NCBI GenBank assembly: GCA_029245675.1 | Contig: JAQWOV010000013.1 | Coordinates: 1 to 64,000 of the forward strand | Source of the DNA: Acidimicrobiales bacterium | GTDB lineage: Bacteria; Actinomycetota; Acidimicrobiia; Acidimicrobiales; MedAcidi-G1 | Direction of reading: 5' to 3' | Length of the DNA stretch: 64,000 nucleotides | In this document: positions 11,929-19,853 of the stretch, piece after piece | Position numbering within the stretch: position 1 is the stretch's first letter | How the letters are laid out: each line of letters opens with the position of its first letter | Notes under the pieces: model-generated | What the model saw: the letters and a program-made list of their open reading frames with translations, nothing else | Databases searched by the model: none | What the model was told of the DNA's origin: nothing | Made by a program: the position numbers and the translations under genes

Positions 11929-12309
11929 CTACTTAAGCTCGATGCTGGCCCCGGCGGCCTCGAGGGCCTCCTTGGCCTTCTCGGCGTCTTCCTTGGTAGC
12001 GCCTTCCAGCACATTCCCCGGAGCGCCATCGACCAGGTCCTTGGCGTCCTTCAGACCGAGGTTGGTCAACGAACGCACCTCCTTGATGACCTGGATCTTC
12101 TTGTCGCCAGCGCCAGTCAGGACGACGTCGAAGGAGTCCTTCTCCTCCTCCTCGCCACCAGCGTCGCCGCCGGCCGGGGCCGCAGCAGCCACAGCCACCG
12201 GGGCCGCAGCGGTCACGCCGAACTTCTCTTCGAAGTCCGACAGCAGCTCACTAAGTTCCAGCACGGTCATCCCGGCGATCGCGTCCAGGATCTCTTCCTT
12301 CGTCGCCAT
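11929..12309 (-). CDS. rplL: 50S ribosomal protein L7/L12
   Basis: L7/L12 forms the flexible stalk that recruits translational GTPases. The product is 126 residues with the three expected parts: an N-terminal dimerisation helix ([23 protein letters not shown]), an Ala/Gly-rich hinge (about residues 40-60) and the C-terminal domain ([20 protein letters not shown]) that contacts EF-Tu and EF-G. The ATG at 12309 is chosen over a GTG two codons upstream because GAGGAG precedes it by five bases and it directly follows the rplJ stop. It forms the L10-L12 stalk with the upstream gene. Confidence 0.97.
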   Translation of the reverse strand: MATKEEILDAIAGMTVLELSELLSDFEEKFGVTAAAPVAVAAAAPAGGDAGGEEEEKDSFDVVLTGAGDKKIQVIKEVRSLTNLGLKDAKDLVDGAPGNVLEGATKEDAEKAKEALEAAGASIELK

Positions 12310-12311
12310 GA

Positions 12312-13004
12312 TCACTCCTCTTCTTCGTTGTCGTCTTGGCTGACAGGTGCACCGACGGTGTCGGTGCCTTCGTCCGCTGCCTTCTCCTCCGTGGAGGATT
12401 CAGTAGCATCGGTTTCCTCGGCGGCGGGTGCCGCATCGGTCTCGTCCGCAGTGGGAGCGCCCGGGGCACCCCCCTGCTCGATAAGGGCCTGTAGTGCGTA
12501 GGCCATGTTCTGCGGCAGTGCCTTGAGCAGGGCGGCGAACTGCTGCATCGGGGCAGCCATGGCGCCGGCCAGCTGAGCCAGCAGCACTTCACGCGGGGCG
12601 ATCTCGGCCAGTGCTGAGATCTCCTCGGCGGTCAGCCGCTTCTCGTCCAGCAGGCCACCCTTGATGATCAGAGCCTCGTTCGCCTTGGCAAACTCCTTGA
12701 GTGCCTTGGCCACACCTACCGGATCGCCGGCGGAACCGTCGGCCTGCTCGCCCACGAAGGCGATAGCCGTCGGGCCGGTCAGCAGATCGTCGATCTCGAG
12801 GCCCAGCTCCTCGACGGCGAAGCGCACCAGGGTGTTCTTGTACACCTTGTATTCGCCGCCAGACTCGCGTAGGGCCCTACGCAGTTCGGCCATGGCCGGA
12901 ACATCAAGGCCCCGGTACTCGGTCAGGACCGCGGCATCGCTGGCCGAGAACTTCTCTCGGACCTCGTCAACCACCGCGACCTTCTCGGATCGGGGTTCTC
13001 CCAC
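12312..13004 (-). CDS. rplJ: 50S ribosomal protein L10
   Basis: L10 anchors the L7/L12 dimers to 23S rRNA. The product is about 230 residues, longer than the usual 165-175 because of a roughly 50-residue acidic, Ala/Thr/Glu-rich C-terminal tail (ending DDNEEEE) of unclear role. Two GTG starts are possible, at 13010 and 13004. The AGGAGGT sequence abuts the first and is seven bases from the second, so 13004 ([15 protein letters not shown]) is preferred. The stop is two bases before the rplL ATG, fitting translational coupling. The 336-base leader upstream is the usual place for L10 autoregulation. Confidence 0.94.
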   Translation of the reverse strand: MGEPRSEKVAVVDEVREKFSASDAAVLTEYRGLDVPAMAELRRALRESGGEYKVYKNTLVRFAVEELGLEIDDLLTGPTAIAFVGEQADGSAGDPVGVAKALKEFAKANEALIIKGGLLDEKRLTAEEISALAEIAPREVLLAQLAGAMAAPMQQFAALLKALPQNMAYALQALIEQGGAPGAPTADETDAAPAAEETDATESSTEEKAADEGTDTVGAPVSQDDNEEEE

Positions 13005-13340
13005 GCTCACACCTCCTCGTCTGTTCTGTTCGGTCGGGCCGGCGCTGCCGTACCCACCCGGTTTGCGGTTGTCCTGTCATGCCGACCAGGTGGTCGGCCG
13101 CACACCGCAGACAGGGACCCGGGCAAACCCGGGTCCGATCAGGAGGTCTCCCCTGCTCGGGCGGTCGATCGGTGCGCCGGACGGATCCGGTGGGCACCGG
13201 GACTCGTTCTGCGCCGTGGCGCAACCCGGAGGTCTTCGGTGAGCGTGTCGATTGTGTCGGTCAGGGTACCGGCGACGGCCGGTGCCCCCACCGGGGATTG
13301 GTCCCGTTACCCGGCGATCCAGGTTGCCGGGAAAACCGGA
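13005..13340 (-). promoter_or_regulatory. rplA-rplJ intergenic leader, probable L10 leader region
   Basis: This 336-base gap has no gene. It contains a perfect nine-base-pair hairpin with a four-base loop (GGACCCGGG 13115-13123, CCCGGGTCC 13128-13136) and a second seven-pair hairpin (GCCGACC 13081-13087, GGTCGGC 13092-13098). Neither is followed by a U-tract. In many bacteria the RNA before rplJ binds the L10-L12 complex to repress translation; position and structure fit that role, but a match to the known L10 leader consensus was not established. The AGGAGGT ribosome-binding site for rplJ ends at 13011. Confidence 0.45.
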
Positions 13341-14036
13341 TCAGTCAGTGAGGCGGCCCGGATCAATGCGGATACCAGGGCCCATCGTCGACGAGATCGA
13401 CACCTTCTTGAAGTACCGACCCTTAGCCGACGATGGCTTTAGGCGCTCGATCTCGTCGAGGGCCGCCGACAGGTTGGCGCCCAGTGCAGCGGCGTCGAAG
13501 CTGACCTTGCCGATCGGCAGGTGGACGTTGCCGTACCGGTCGGTGCGGAACTCCACCTTGCCGCCCTTGAACTCCCCGACCGCCTTGGCCACATCATCGG
13601 TGACCGTGCCGGACTTCGGGTTAGGCATGAGCCCGCGCGGGCCGAGGGCCCGACCGAGCTTTCCGACGGTGGGCATCATGTCCGGGGTGGCGATGGCCAC
13701 GTCGAAGTCGAGCATGCCGCCCTCGACCTCGGCGGCCAGATCGTCACCACCCACGTGGTCGGCGCCCGCCTCACGGGCTGCGTTGGCGGCTTCACCCTGC
13801 GCGAACACGGCGACGCGGACGTCCTTGCCGGTTCCCGACGGGAGGGCGACGGTGCCACGCACCATCTCCTCGGCCTTGCGGGGGTCGACGCTAAGGCGGA
13901 CCAGCAGGTCGATCCCCTCGTCGAACTTCGCCCCGGCCAATGACGAGGCCAGGTCAAGAGCCTCGGTCGCCGAGTACATCTGATCGCGGTCGTACCGGGA
14001 CGATGCGTCCGTGTACCGCTTACCTTGCTTACCCAT
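13341..14036 (-). CDS. rplA: 50S ribosomal protein L1
   Basis: L1 forms the mobile stalk near the ribosomal E site and in many bacteria represses its own rplKA mRNA. The product is 231 residues, normal length, with the conserved PNPKSGTVTDDVAKAV segment and the GRALGPRGLMPNP loop. The ATG at 14036 follows an AGAAGG sequence at a short gap. It lies 139 bases after rplK in the standard rplK-rplA order. Confidence 0.97.
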   Translation of the reverse strand: MGKQGKRYTDASSRYDRDQMYSATEALDLASSLAGAKFDEGIDLLVRLSVDPRKAEEMVRGTVALPSGTGKDVRVAVFAQGEAANAAREAGADHVGGDDLAAEVEGGMLDFDVAIATPDMMPTVGKLGRALGPRGLMPNPKSGTVTDDVAKAVGEFKGGKVEFRTDRYGNVHLPIGKVSFDAAALGANLSAALDEIERLKPSSAKGRYFKKVSISSTMGPGIRIDPGRLTD

Positions 14037-14175
14037 GTCGCCTTCTTCCTATTCCAGCTCCCTCGGGCGGGTCGATGTCTCCGGTGGGGCGAGGTCCTCC
14101 CCCATCCCGGAACCGCTGTTGCGGTGACCCTCGGTCTCAGTTTTCAGATTCCCGGTCGAACCGGGAGCCGCCAGC

Positions 14176-14601
14176 TCAGCTGACGGCGATACCCATACTG
14201 CGGGCGGTGCCGGCGACCTGGAGCTTGGCGCCTTCGATGTCGATGGCGTTCAGGTCGGGCAGCTTAGATTCGGCGATCTCGGTCACCTGGGCCCAGGTGA
14301 TCGAACCGGCCTCTTCCCGCCCCGGATTCTGTGATGCCTTGTCGAGGCCGGCGGCCTGACGGATCAGGAACGAGGTGGGCGGCGTCTTGGTGACAAAGGT
14401 GAACGACCGGTCCTCGTAGATGGTGATCTCGACGGGAACGATCTGGCCGCGCTTGTCCTCGGTCTTGGCGTTGTACTCCTTGCAGAAGTCCATGATCGCC
14501 ACACCGTGGGGGCCGAGCGCGGTACCCACCGGCGGGGCCGGCGATGCCTGACCGGCCGGAATCTGGATCTTGACGACCGCTATCATCTTCTTCTTCGCCA
14601 T
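14176..14601 (-). CDS. rplK: 50S ribosomal protein L11
   Basis: L11 binds the GTPase-associated region of 23S rRNA and is needed for the RelA stringent response and thiopeptide binding. The product is 141 residues, the family norm. It has the N-terminal proline-rich helix region ([20 protein letters not shown]) and the C-terminal rRNA-binding domain. Start [14 protein letters not shown] at 14601. It lies 199 bases after nusG, and that gap holds two perfect short hairpins. Confidence 0.97.
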   Translation of the reverse strand: MAKKKMIAVVKIQIPAGQASPAPPVGTALGPHGVAIMDFCKEYNAKTEDKRGQIVPVEITIYEDRSFTFVTKTPPTSFLIRQAAGLDKASQNPGREEAGSITWAQVTEIAESKLPDLNAIDIEGAKLQVAGTARSMGIAVS

Positions 14602-14684
14602 GTCTCGGATTCTCTGTTCGTGATCGGGGTTTCGTGGTGGGATTTCTCGCCGGAACGGAAGGCTGAACGCCTCCAGTCCTGGTC

Positions 14685-14703
14685 ATCGGCCGTCGGGGCC
14701 GAT
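14685..14703. repeat. Perfect hairpin in the nusG-rplK gap
   Basis: ATCGGCC (14685-14691) and GGCCGAT (14697-14703) form a perfect seven-pair stem with a five-base loop. A second perfect hairpin, CGTCCG/CGGACG with a three-base loop, lies at 14781-14795, just downstream of the nusG stop. Neither has a U-tract. They may belong to the rplKA leader, where L1 or RNA processing could act; function is not shown. Confidence 0.35.
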
Positions 14704-14800
14704 CGGGGGAACGGTCAAGTCTGGTGCCGGAGCGGTCGATCGGCAACCTGCACCCCGATGGGGGTCACGCTGTCGCCGGTCGTCCGGTACGGACGTCGGA

Positions 14801-15667
14801 TCAGAGCTGGGCCACCTGGGCGAACTCCAGCTCGACCGGGGTCTCCCGGCCGAAGATGTTGACCAGCACCTTGACCTTGAGCTGGTCCTCGTTGATCTCC
14901 TGGATGGCGCCGGAGAAGTCAGCAAACGGCCCCTCCTTGACGCGGACGGTGTCGCCCACGCCGAAGCCGAACCGGGCCTTGGAGCGCTTGGGCACCACAG
15001 ACTCGGACTCGTCGGCCACCGGCAGGAAGGTCTCGACCTCCTTGCGGCTCAGGCGTGACGGCTTACCGCCGGCGCCCACAAAGTTCACGATGCCCGGCGT
15101 GTCGCGGATGGCCGCCCATGCTTCGTCATCGAGATAGCAGCGCACCAACAGGTAGCCGGGGAAGACCTTCTTAGAGACGGTGACCTTCTTACCGTTGCGG
15201 AACTCGTCGACATCCTCCATCGGAATCTCAACTTCGAGGATGCGATCCTCCAAATGCATCGAAGCGGTCCGGGCCTGGAGGTTCTGGCGGACCTTCTTCT
15301 CGTAGCCCGACTGTGTGTGAACGACGTACCAGTTGCCGCGCCGGTCATAGGCGCTCTCCACGACGGGCGTCGGCTCCTCATCGGAATCCCTATCGAGGAG
15401 CTCGTCCTCGTCGATGACCGGCTCATCCGGGACGACTACTTCCTCGGCTGATTCCTCAACCAGTGCCTCGGATGCGGCCTCTTCGTCCAACTGGTCGGCC
15501 GCCTGGGCCGCCTCGGATGCGGCCTCCGGGCCGGCGTCAGTCGGATCCAGGACCAGAGTCCCAGTGGGTAGTAGGTCGACGGCTTCTGCAGGGGCGTCGG
15601 CGCCGGCTGCGTCAGAGGCTGGGACGTCCGGATCAATATTCACGATGGGGTCTCCGCTGGTGGGCAT
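14801..15667 (-). CDS. nusG: Transcription termination/antitermination protein NusG
   Basis: NusG binds the RNA polymerase clamp and links it to Rho or the ribosome. The 288-residue product has an acidic, Ala/Glu-rich N-terminal extension (residues 1 to about 110), as is typical of Actinobacteria. The NGN domain follows (NWYVVHTQSGYEKKVRQNL ... FPGYLLVRCYL), then a C-terminal KOW motif (VRVKEGPFADFSGAI). The ATG at 15667 overlaps the secE stop (TGATG), indicating translational coupling. It belongs to the conserved tRNA-Trp-secE-nusG-rplK-rplA series. Confidence 0.96.
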   Translation of the reverse strand: MPTSGDPIVNIDPDVPASDAAGADAPAEAVDLLPTGTLVLDPTDAGPEAASEAAQAADQLDEEAASEALVEESAEEVVVPDEPVIDEDELLDRDSDEEPTPVVESAYDRRGNWYVVHTQSGYEKKVRQNLQARTASMHLEDRILEVEIPMEDVDEFRNGKKVTVSKKVFPGYLLVRCYLDDEAWAAIRDTPGIVNFVGAGGKPSRLSRKEVETFLPVADESESVVPKRSKARFGFGVGDTVRVKEGPFADFSGAIQEINEDQLKVKVLVNIFGRETPVELEFAQVAQL

Positions 15668-15963
15668 CAGACGTCGAACAGTTCGAGAACAGACTGGGAG
15701 AACACCCAGTCGAGGCCGGCCACGATGGCCGTGATGGCCACGATGGTGATGATCACCACTGTGGTGTAGTTGCCGGTCTCAGCACGGGACGGCCAGGCGA
15801 CCTTTCGCAGCTCGGCCCGCACCTCGCGGGCGAACTGGCGAAAGCCGGCACGTTCCTCGGCCGGGCGGTTCTGCTGCTGACGTCGTTGGCGAATCGGCTC
15901 GCCGTCGGCGTCGACCTCGCCCTGACGCTGCATCATGCGCTTCTGTTCGCGGTTCATCGACAT
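15667..15963 (-). CDS. secE: Preprotein translocase subunit SecE
   Basis: SecE is the small essential subunit of the SecYEG translocon. The product is 98 residues: a charged cytoplasmic N-terminus (residues 1-45), the conserved amphipathic segment (FAREVRAELRKVAWPSRAE) and a single membrane helix (about 68-90). This is the short one-helix form usual outside gamma-proteobacteria. GAGG lies eight bases before the ATG at 15963. The stop overlaps the nusG start. Confidence 0.95.
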   Translation of the reverse strand: MSMNREQKRMMQRQGEVDADGEPIRQRRQQQNRPAEERAGFRQFAREVRAELRKVAWPSRAETGNYTTVVIITIVAITAIVAGLDWVFSQSVLELFDV

Positions 15964-16027
15964 GGGGGATGTCCTCGTGAAATTCTGGTGGCTGTGTCCG
16001 GGAGCGGTCCGCGTCGGACCGGTCTTG

Positions 16028-16100
16028 CAGGGCAGGAGGGACTCGAACCCCCAACCGCCGGTTTTGGAGACCGGTGCTCTACCAATTGAGCCACTGCCCT
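16028..16100 (-). tRNA. trnW: tRNA-Trp (anticodon CCA)
   Basis: 73 bases folding as a full cloverleaf. The acceptor stem is AGGGCAG/CTGCCCT, the D loop has AATTGGTA, the anticodon loop CTCCAAA gives CCA, and the T arm has GGTTCGAGTCC. The discriminator base is G. The 3' CCA is not encoded. It lies just upstream of secE, the usual bacterial position. Confidence 0.95.
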
Positions 16101-16105
16101 GTGTC

Positions 16106-16127
16106 CCGACCTCCGACCCGAGGTCGG
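16106..16127. repeat. Perfect 8-bp hairpin before tRNA-Trp
   Basis: CCGACCTC (16106-16113) and GAGGTCGG (16120-16127) form a perfect eight-pair stem with a six-base loop, five bases upstream of the mature tRNA-Trp 5' end on the transcribed strand. It may separate rpmG from the tRNA-secE transcript or mark a processing site. No U-tract follows. Confidence 0.35.
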
Positions 16128-16258
16128 AATCGGGGGGCGGTACGCCCGGAGGTTACCAGCGGGGTTCCGACCTCCCGCAGGGGGGATCTGGCCTCCCATA
16201 GGGCTATCAGACGTCCCGTAGGAAGAACCTCGGGGGGTCTGCCGACAGGAAAACGCTC

Positions 16259-16420
16259 TCAGCGCGTCTCCTTGTGGTCCACGTGGTTGCGACACCAGCG
16301 GCAGTACTTCTTGAGCTCAATGCGCTCGCGGGTGTTCACCTTGGACTTGGTGGTGTTGTAGTTGCGGCGCTTGCACTCCTGGCATTCCAGGGTGACCTGC
16401 ACTCGTTTATCGGACGCCAT
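16259..16420 (-). CDS. rpmG: 50S ribosomal protein L33
   Basis: A 53-residue product beginning [20 protein letters not shown]. It has the four-cysteine zinc-ribbon form of L33 (CQEC near the N-terminus and CRWC near residue 40) and the usual [20 protein letters not shown] segment. The ATG at 16420 has GAGG five bases upstream. It sits between tRNA-Met and tRNA-Trp, a common position in Actinobacteria and other bacteria. The zinc-binding form argues against a zinc-independent L33 paralogue. Confidence 0.95.
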   Translation of the reverse strand: MASDKRVQVTLECQECKRRNYNTTKSKVNTRERIELKKYCRWCRNHVDHKETR

Positions 16421-16495
16421 CTCGGCCTCATTCCTTCATTGATCCGCCGGAGCGAACGTATCTCGTCATCGGCGGCTGACCCGAACCGATGCTTG

Positions 16496-16569
16496 TAGCG
16501 ACGGACAGATTCGAACTGTCGACCTCTCGATTATGAGTCGAGCGCTCTCACCAGCTGAGCTACGTCGCC
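16496..16569 (-). tRNA. trnM: tRNA-Met (anticodon CAT), probably elongator
   Basis: 74 bases with a complete cloverleaf. The acceptor stem is GGCGACG/CGTCGCT with one G-U pair, the anticodon stem is CTCGA/TCGAG with loop CTCATAA giving CAT, and the T loop is TTCGAAT. The first acceptor pair is formed and the three G-C pairs of initiator tRNA are missing from the anticodon stem, so an elongator is likely. A lysidine-modified tRNA-Ile cannot be fully excluded. No encoded CCA. Confidence 0.92.
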
Positions 16570-16573
16570 AGCG

Positions 16574-16646
16574 AGCTCCCTGACAGAATCGAACTGTCGA
16601 CCTTCTCCTTACCATGGAGACGCTCTGCCGACTGAGCTAAGGGAGC
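16574..16646 (-). tRNA. trnT: tRNA-Thr (anticodon GGT)
   Basis: 73 bases with acceptor stem GCTCCCT/AGGGAGC, D loop AGTCGGCA, anticodon stem TCTCC/GGAGA with loop ATGGTAA giving GGT, and T loop TTCGATT. Only four bases separate it from tRNA-Met, so the two are surely processed from one transcript. No encoded CCA. Confidence 0.95.
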
Positions 16647-16749
16647 TTGGTTACCTTGCGACAACCGGCTCCAAGGATGCCACGTGATCGGCGTAATCCC
16701 ACTCTGATGGGCTCACCAGTTGTCTAATCAGAGGGTACCGTCAGAGCTC

Positions 16750-17241
16750 ATGGAGGTACGGCTCGCCCAACCCGACGATGCCGAAGCGATCCGAATCATT
16801 TACAACTACGAAGTCCGCTCCTCCACAGCGACGTTTGACATAGTTGAACGCGACATTGAAGCCCAGAACACCTGGATGGCTGACAGGTCAGGAGTATTCA
16901 GCGTGCTGGTAGCCACTGATCGCTCTGAAGTATTGGGATTTGCCTCGCTATCTCCATTCCGGGAGCGGGCTGCTTACCGCAGCACGGTCGAAAACTCCGT
17001 CTACGTTGCCGAAGGTCACCGGGGACGCGGCGTCGCCGACGCGCTCCTAGCAGAACTCTTAGAGGTAGCCCGAAGTAGTGGATTCCACTCGGTAATTAGC
17101 CGTATCGGAGGCGGCAACGAAGCCAGTACGGCCCTGCATGCCAAGCACGGGTTCGAAGTAGTAGGCGTCGAACGACAAGTCGGTCGCAAATTCAACCGTT
17201 GGATAGACGTGACCGTGATGCAGGTTGTCTTCGACAACTAA
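16750..17241 (+). CDS. GNAT-family N-acetyltransferase (phosphinothricin acetyltransferase-like)
   Basis: A 163-residue single-domain acetyltransferase. It opens with MEVRLAQPDDAEAIRIIYNY, the usual start of the PAT/bar-like GNAT group. The acetyl-CoA-binding motif HRGRGVADALL is near residue 95, and the C-terminal half has the IGGGNEASTALHAKHGF segment of the family. The frame extends 10 codons upstream to a TTG, but the ATG at 16750 fits family starts better. Such enzymes acetylate small amines, amino acids or phosphinothricin-like compounds; the substrate is not known here. It is the only plus-strand gene in the first 17.4 kb, placed between tRNA-Thr and tRNA-Tyr, and its GC looks intermediate between the two halves of the window. 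Confidence 0.85.
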   Translation: MEVRLAQPDDAEAIRIIYNYEVRSSTATFDIVERDIEAQNTWMADRSGVFSVLVATDRSEVLGFASLSPFRERAAYRSTVENSVYVAEGHRGRGVADALLAELLEVARSSGFHSVISRIGGGNEASTALHAKHGFEVVGVERQVGRKFNRWIDVTVMQVVFDN

Positions 17242-17463
17242 ATCGACCACACGGTTTAAACGATTTCCGGGCCCGCCATAGCGGACCCGGCAACCGTTCT
17301 CCTGCTGCCGCGCATAGCGACAGTTTGTGGGCCGAGGAGGATTTGAACCTCCGAAGGCAATGCCGACGGGTTTACAGCCCGTTCCCTTTGGCCGCTCGGG
17401 CACCGACCCAGAACTGAGAAGACTAGCGCCGCTGAATGCAGTGACCACCAGTAAAGTGTTTAT
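17242..17463. other. Compositional boundary around tRNA-Tyr
   Basis: Left of this stretch, coding sequence is rich in GC-ending codons (sampled lines near 65% GC). From yajQ rightwards sampled lines range from about 32 to 50% GC, with AT-ending codons preferred. The change is complete within a few hundred bases and coincides with the tRNA-Tyr gene. No repeat, integrase or insertion-sequence remnant was seen at the boundary. Confidence 0.8.
17328..17409 (-). tRNA. trnY: tRNA-Tyr (anticodon GTA)
   Basis: 82 bases with a long variable arm, as expected for tRNA-Tyr. The acceptor stem is GGGTCGG/TCGGCCC with G-U pairs, the anticodon stem is ACGGG/CCCGT with loop CTGTAAA giving GTA, the variable arm is GCATTGC, and the T loop is TTCAAAT. 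Discriminator A; no encoded CCA. Confidence 0.95.
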
Positions 17464-17952
17464 ATGCCTTCATTTGACATAGTTTCAGAAATTAATTTAC
17501 AAGAAATACGTAATGCCGTTGATCAAGCTGACCGTGAGATACGTAATCGATTTGACTTCAAAGGAACAGAATCGTCTGTTGAACTTGGAGATGATTTCAT
17601 CAAATTGGAATCGTCTTCAGAGGACCGGCTTGCTGCGCTAGTGATTGTGTTGGAGGAAAAACTAGTCCGAAGAAAAGTTTCCCTAAAGTCTCTTGACTGG
17701 GGCTCCATTGAAGAAGCTAGCGGAGGAAGAGCGCGCCAAACTGCAGGACTTAAAGCAGGGATCAACACTGATAACGCGCGCGTGCTAAACAAAATGATCA
17801 AAGACATGGGGCTGAAAGGCGTGCAATCCCAAACACAAGGTGATCAATTGAGGGTTACAGGAAAGAAAAGAGATGTCTTACAAGAAGTCATCAGCGCTCT
17901 CAAAGAATCAGACATCGATCTTCCTTTGAATTTTGTCAACTTCAGAGACTAG
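17464..17952 (+). CDS. yajQ: YajQ family cyclic-di-GMP/nucleotide-binding protein
   Basis: The product is 162 residues, the normal size of this two-domain ferredoxin-like-fold family. It opens with MPSFDIVSEINLQEIRNAVDQA, the family's signature start, and has RFDFKGTESSV and the C-terminal RVTGKKRDVLQEVI stretch. Members bind cyclic di-GMP or nucleic acids in some bacteria; the role in Actinobacteria is not settled. No clear Shine-Dalgarno sequence precedes the ATG. It is the first gene on the low-GC side of the compositional boundary and converges with htpX. Confidence 0.93.
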   Translation: MPSFDIVSEINLQEIRNAVDQADREIRNRFDFKGTESSVELGDDFIKLESSSEDRLAALVIVLEEKLVRRKVSLKSLDWGSIEEASGGRARQTAGLKAGINTDNARVLNKMIKDMGLKGVQSQTQGDQLRVTGKKRDVLQEVISALKESDIDLPLNFVNFRD

Positions 17953-17984
17953 AAAATCTTACTTTAGACTCCGAACCGAAACGA

Positions 17985-18866
17985 TCAAGAAAAGAGATCT
18001 CCCCCGTCTAAAGTCTCTCCACCCTTATTCCAAGCCATATTTCGGAGCCTCTTAACTCTTTCTTCAGTGGCTGGATGGGTAGAAAACCATCTAGGCCCTC
18101 GAGCGCCGCGTGCTTCTGCACGTAAGGGATTGACAATATAAGAAGTCGCTTGGTTTAAATTAACACCAGAGGGAACACGTTGAGACGCGTATTCAAGTTT
18201 TTCTAATGCCTGAGCAAGAGGTTCTCCATCGCCCATTAAACGAGCCGCTGATGCATCAGCCTGGAACTCTCGACTACGACTTACAGCCATTTGAATTAAC
18301 ATCACTGCTATTGGAGCGAGAAGAGCGAGAGCTATATCTCCAATTGGATTACGGTCACGGCCACCACGTCCAGCGAACATAGCGCCCCACATCACCATGC
18401 GGGCTACGAATGTGATTCCTGTCCCTATGGCTGCAGCAACTGAACCAATGAGAATATCTCGATTCTTTATGTGCATTAGCTCGTGAGCTAATACTCCACG
18501 GATCTCATACCAGGTCATGTGGTCAACAAGACCTTGAGTAATAGCCACTGCTGACTTTTTTGGATTTCTTCCTGTAGCGAAGGCATTGGGTTGAGGAGAC
18601 GGGGAAATGTATAAACGAGGAATTGGCAACCCAGCATCTGAAGCTAGTTCCATCATTGTGCGATGGTATTCAGGATATTCCTCTGGGGTGGCAAGAACAG
18701 CACGAGCAGATGAGATCGCAATTTTGTCACTGAACCAATACGACCCTCCTACAAGTACTAGTCCTATACCTAAACCAATAGGAGCTCCTCCAAATGCTCC
18801 CCCGACAACCACACAGAGGCCTCCGAGTAAAGCTAGAAGAATAAAGGTTTTGAAATTATTGAACAT
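17985..18866 (-). CDS. htpX: Membrane zinc metalloprotease HtpX (M48)
   Basis: HtpX degrades misfolded membrane proteins. The 293-residue product has two N-terminal membrane helices (about 7-25 and 28-47), the zinc motif HELMH at 128-132, two further hydrophobic segments (about 138-160 and 175-195), and the third-ligand region [15 protein letters not shown] near 200-215. The C-terminus ([14 protein letters not shown]) is typical. GAGGTG lies about five bases before the ATG at 18866. In membrane-stress terms it is a plausible neighbour for the large respiratory operon, but it is transcribed separately. It is divergent from the PhyH gene, across a 154-base gap. Confidence 0.94.
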   Translation of the reverse strand: MFNNFKTFILLALLGGLCVVVGGAFGGAPIGLGIGLVLVGGSYWFSDKIAISSARAVLATPEEYPEYHRTMMELASDAGLPIPRLYISPSPQPNAFATGRNPKKSAVAITQGLVDHMTWYEIRGVLAHELMHIKNRDILIGSVAAAIGTGITFVARMVMWGAMFAGRGGRDRNPIGDIALALLAPIAVMLIQMAVSRSREFQADASAARLMGDGEPLAQALEKLEYASQRVPSGVNLNQATSYIVNPLRAEARGARGPRWFSTHPATEERVKRLRNMAWNKGGETLDGGDLFS

Positions 18867-19020
18867 TGATTCACCTCGATAGATCCTTACTTAATGCTAG
18901 AGGATTTGAGCGGCTCTAAAAAGTCAGTGCCCATCATTTTGTTATTGATCAAACGTCTTTTAGTTTCATTAGATACGGTTTGTATAAGTTTGATCATCTT
19001 GAACTAAGCGAGCAGTAACT

Positions 19021-19845
19021 ATGGGAATTGAACATTTAAGTTTGTCAGATTCAGCGGAGTCCGCCCTGGAAGTTTTGAACTCGAATGGCGCGGTGATTAT
19101 TGACAATATTTTGGATCAAAAAGACTTAGAAGAGATAAAAACAGATTTAAACCCTTATCTTGAGTTGGCTTCTGTCGGGAAGAACGAGTTTTCTGGCTAC
19201 CGCACGAAGCGAATTGGGGCCTTAATGGCACGTTCACCTAAATGTCGAGAACTTGCTTTACATCCCTTTGTCAATAGTATCTGTGAACAATATTTATCTC
19301 CCTATTCTCAGGGTTATCAGCTTCATTTCACACAAGCCATAGACCTCGCCCCTGGTGAAGGTCATCAAGATCTTCATCGGGATCGTGGCGTCTGGGGGCC
19401 ATATATAAACAGATCTATTGAAACGCAGTTCAGTACGATTTGGGCGATATCAGATTTTTCTAAAGATAACGGCGCTACAAGAATTGTTCCCGGATCTCAT
19501 ACATGGGATCGTGACAGAAAACCTGAATCTCGTGAAATTTCTTCAGCTGAAATGAGTGCAGGGTCTGTTTTGTTTTATAACGGTTCTGTTCTACATGGTG
19601 GAGGTACAAATAGTACTGAATCCGCGAATCGGATCGCTGTATTGCTTCATTACACGCTTAGTTGGCTTAGGCAGGAAGAGAACCAGTATCTGTCCTGTCC
19701 GCCTGAAGTAGCGAAGGATTTAAGTCCTGAACTGAGATCATTAATGGGTTATACCCAAGGGGGCCCTGTTTTAGGTTTCTATTCAACACCTGGGGCTCCG
19801 GGTGAGGGAGTTGAATTGGCAGCGCCAGAGAATCTATTTAAGTAA
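19021..19845 (+). CDS. Phytanoyl-CoA dioxygenase (PhyH) family protein
   Basis: A 274-residue Fe(II)/2-oxoglutarate-dependent oxygenase. The metal triad is visible as HQD at 115-117 and the distal His192 in NGSVLHGGG, with Arg204 placed to bind 2-oxoglutarate. The IVPGSHTW segment near 155-162 is typical of PhyH proteins. Family members hydroxylate phytanoyl-CoA, ectoine, halogenated or other small substrates; which applies here is unknown, as no ectoine or fatty-acid genes are nearby. It converges with the HAD gene with only eight bases between stops. Confidence 0.85.
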   Translation: MGIEHLSLSDSAESALEVLNSNGAVIIDNILDQKDLEEIKTDLNPYLELASVGKNEFSGYRTKRIGALMARSPKCRELALHPFVNSICEQYLSPYSQGYQLHFTQAIDLAPGEGHQDLHRDRGVWGPYINRSIETQFSTIWAISDFSKDNGATRIVPGSHTWDRDRKPESREISSAEMSAGSVLFYNGSVLHGGGTNSTESANRIAVLLHYTLSWLRQEENQYLSCPPEVAKDLSPELRSLMGYTQGGPVLGFYSTPGAPGEGVELAAPENLFK

Positions 19846-19853
19846 CACCAGTT

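Noticed and set aside
17961-18014. Inverted repeat ACTTTAGAC/GTCTAAAGT between yajQ and htpX
   Set aside because: The arms are 36 bases apart and one lies inside the htpX coding end; no U-tract adjoins a compact stem, so a terminator call is not supported.
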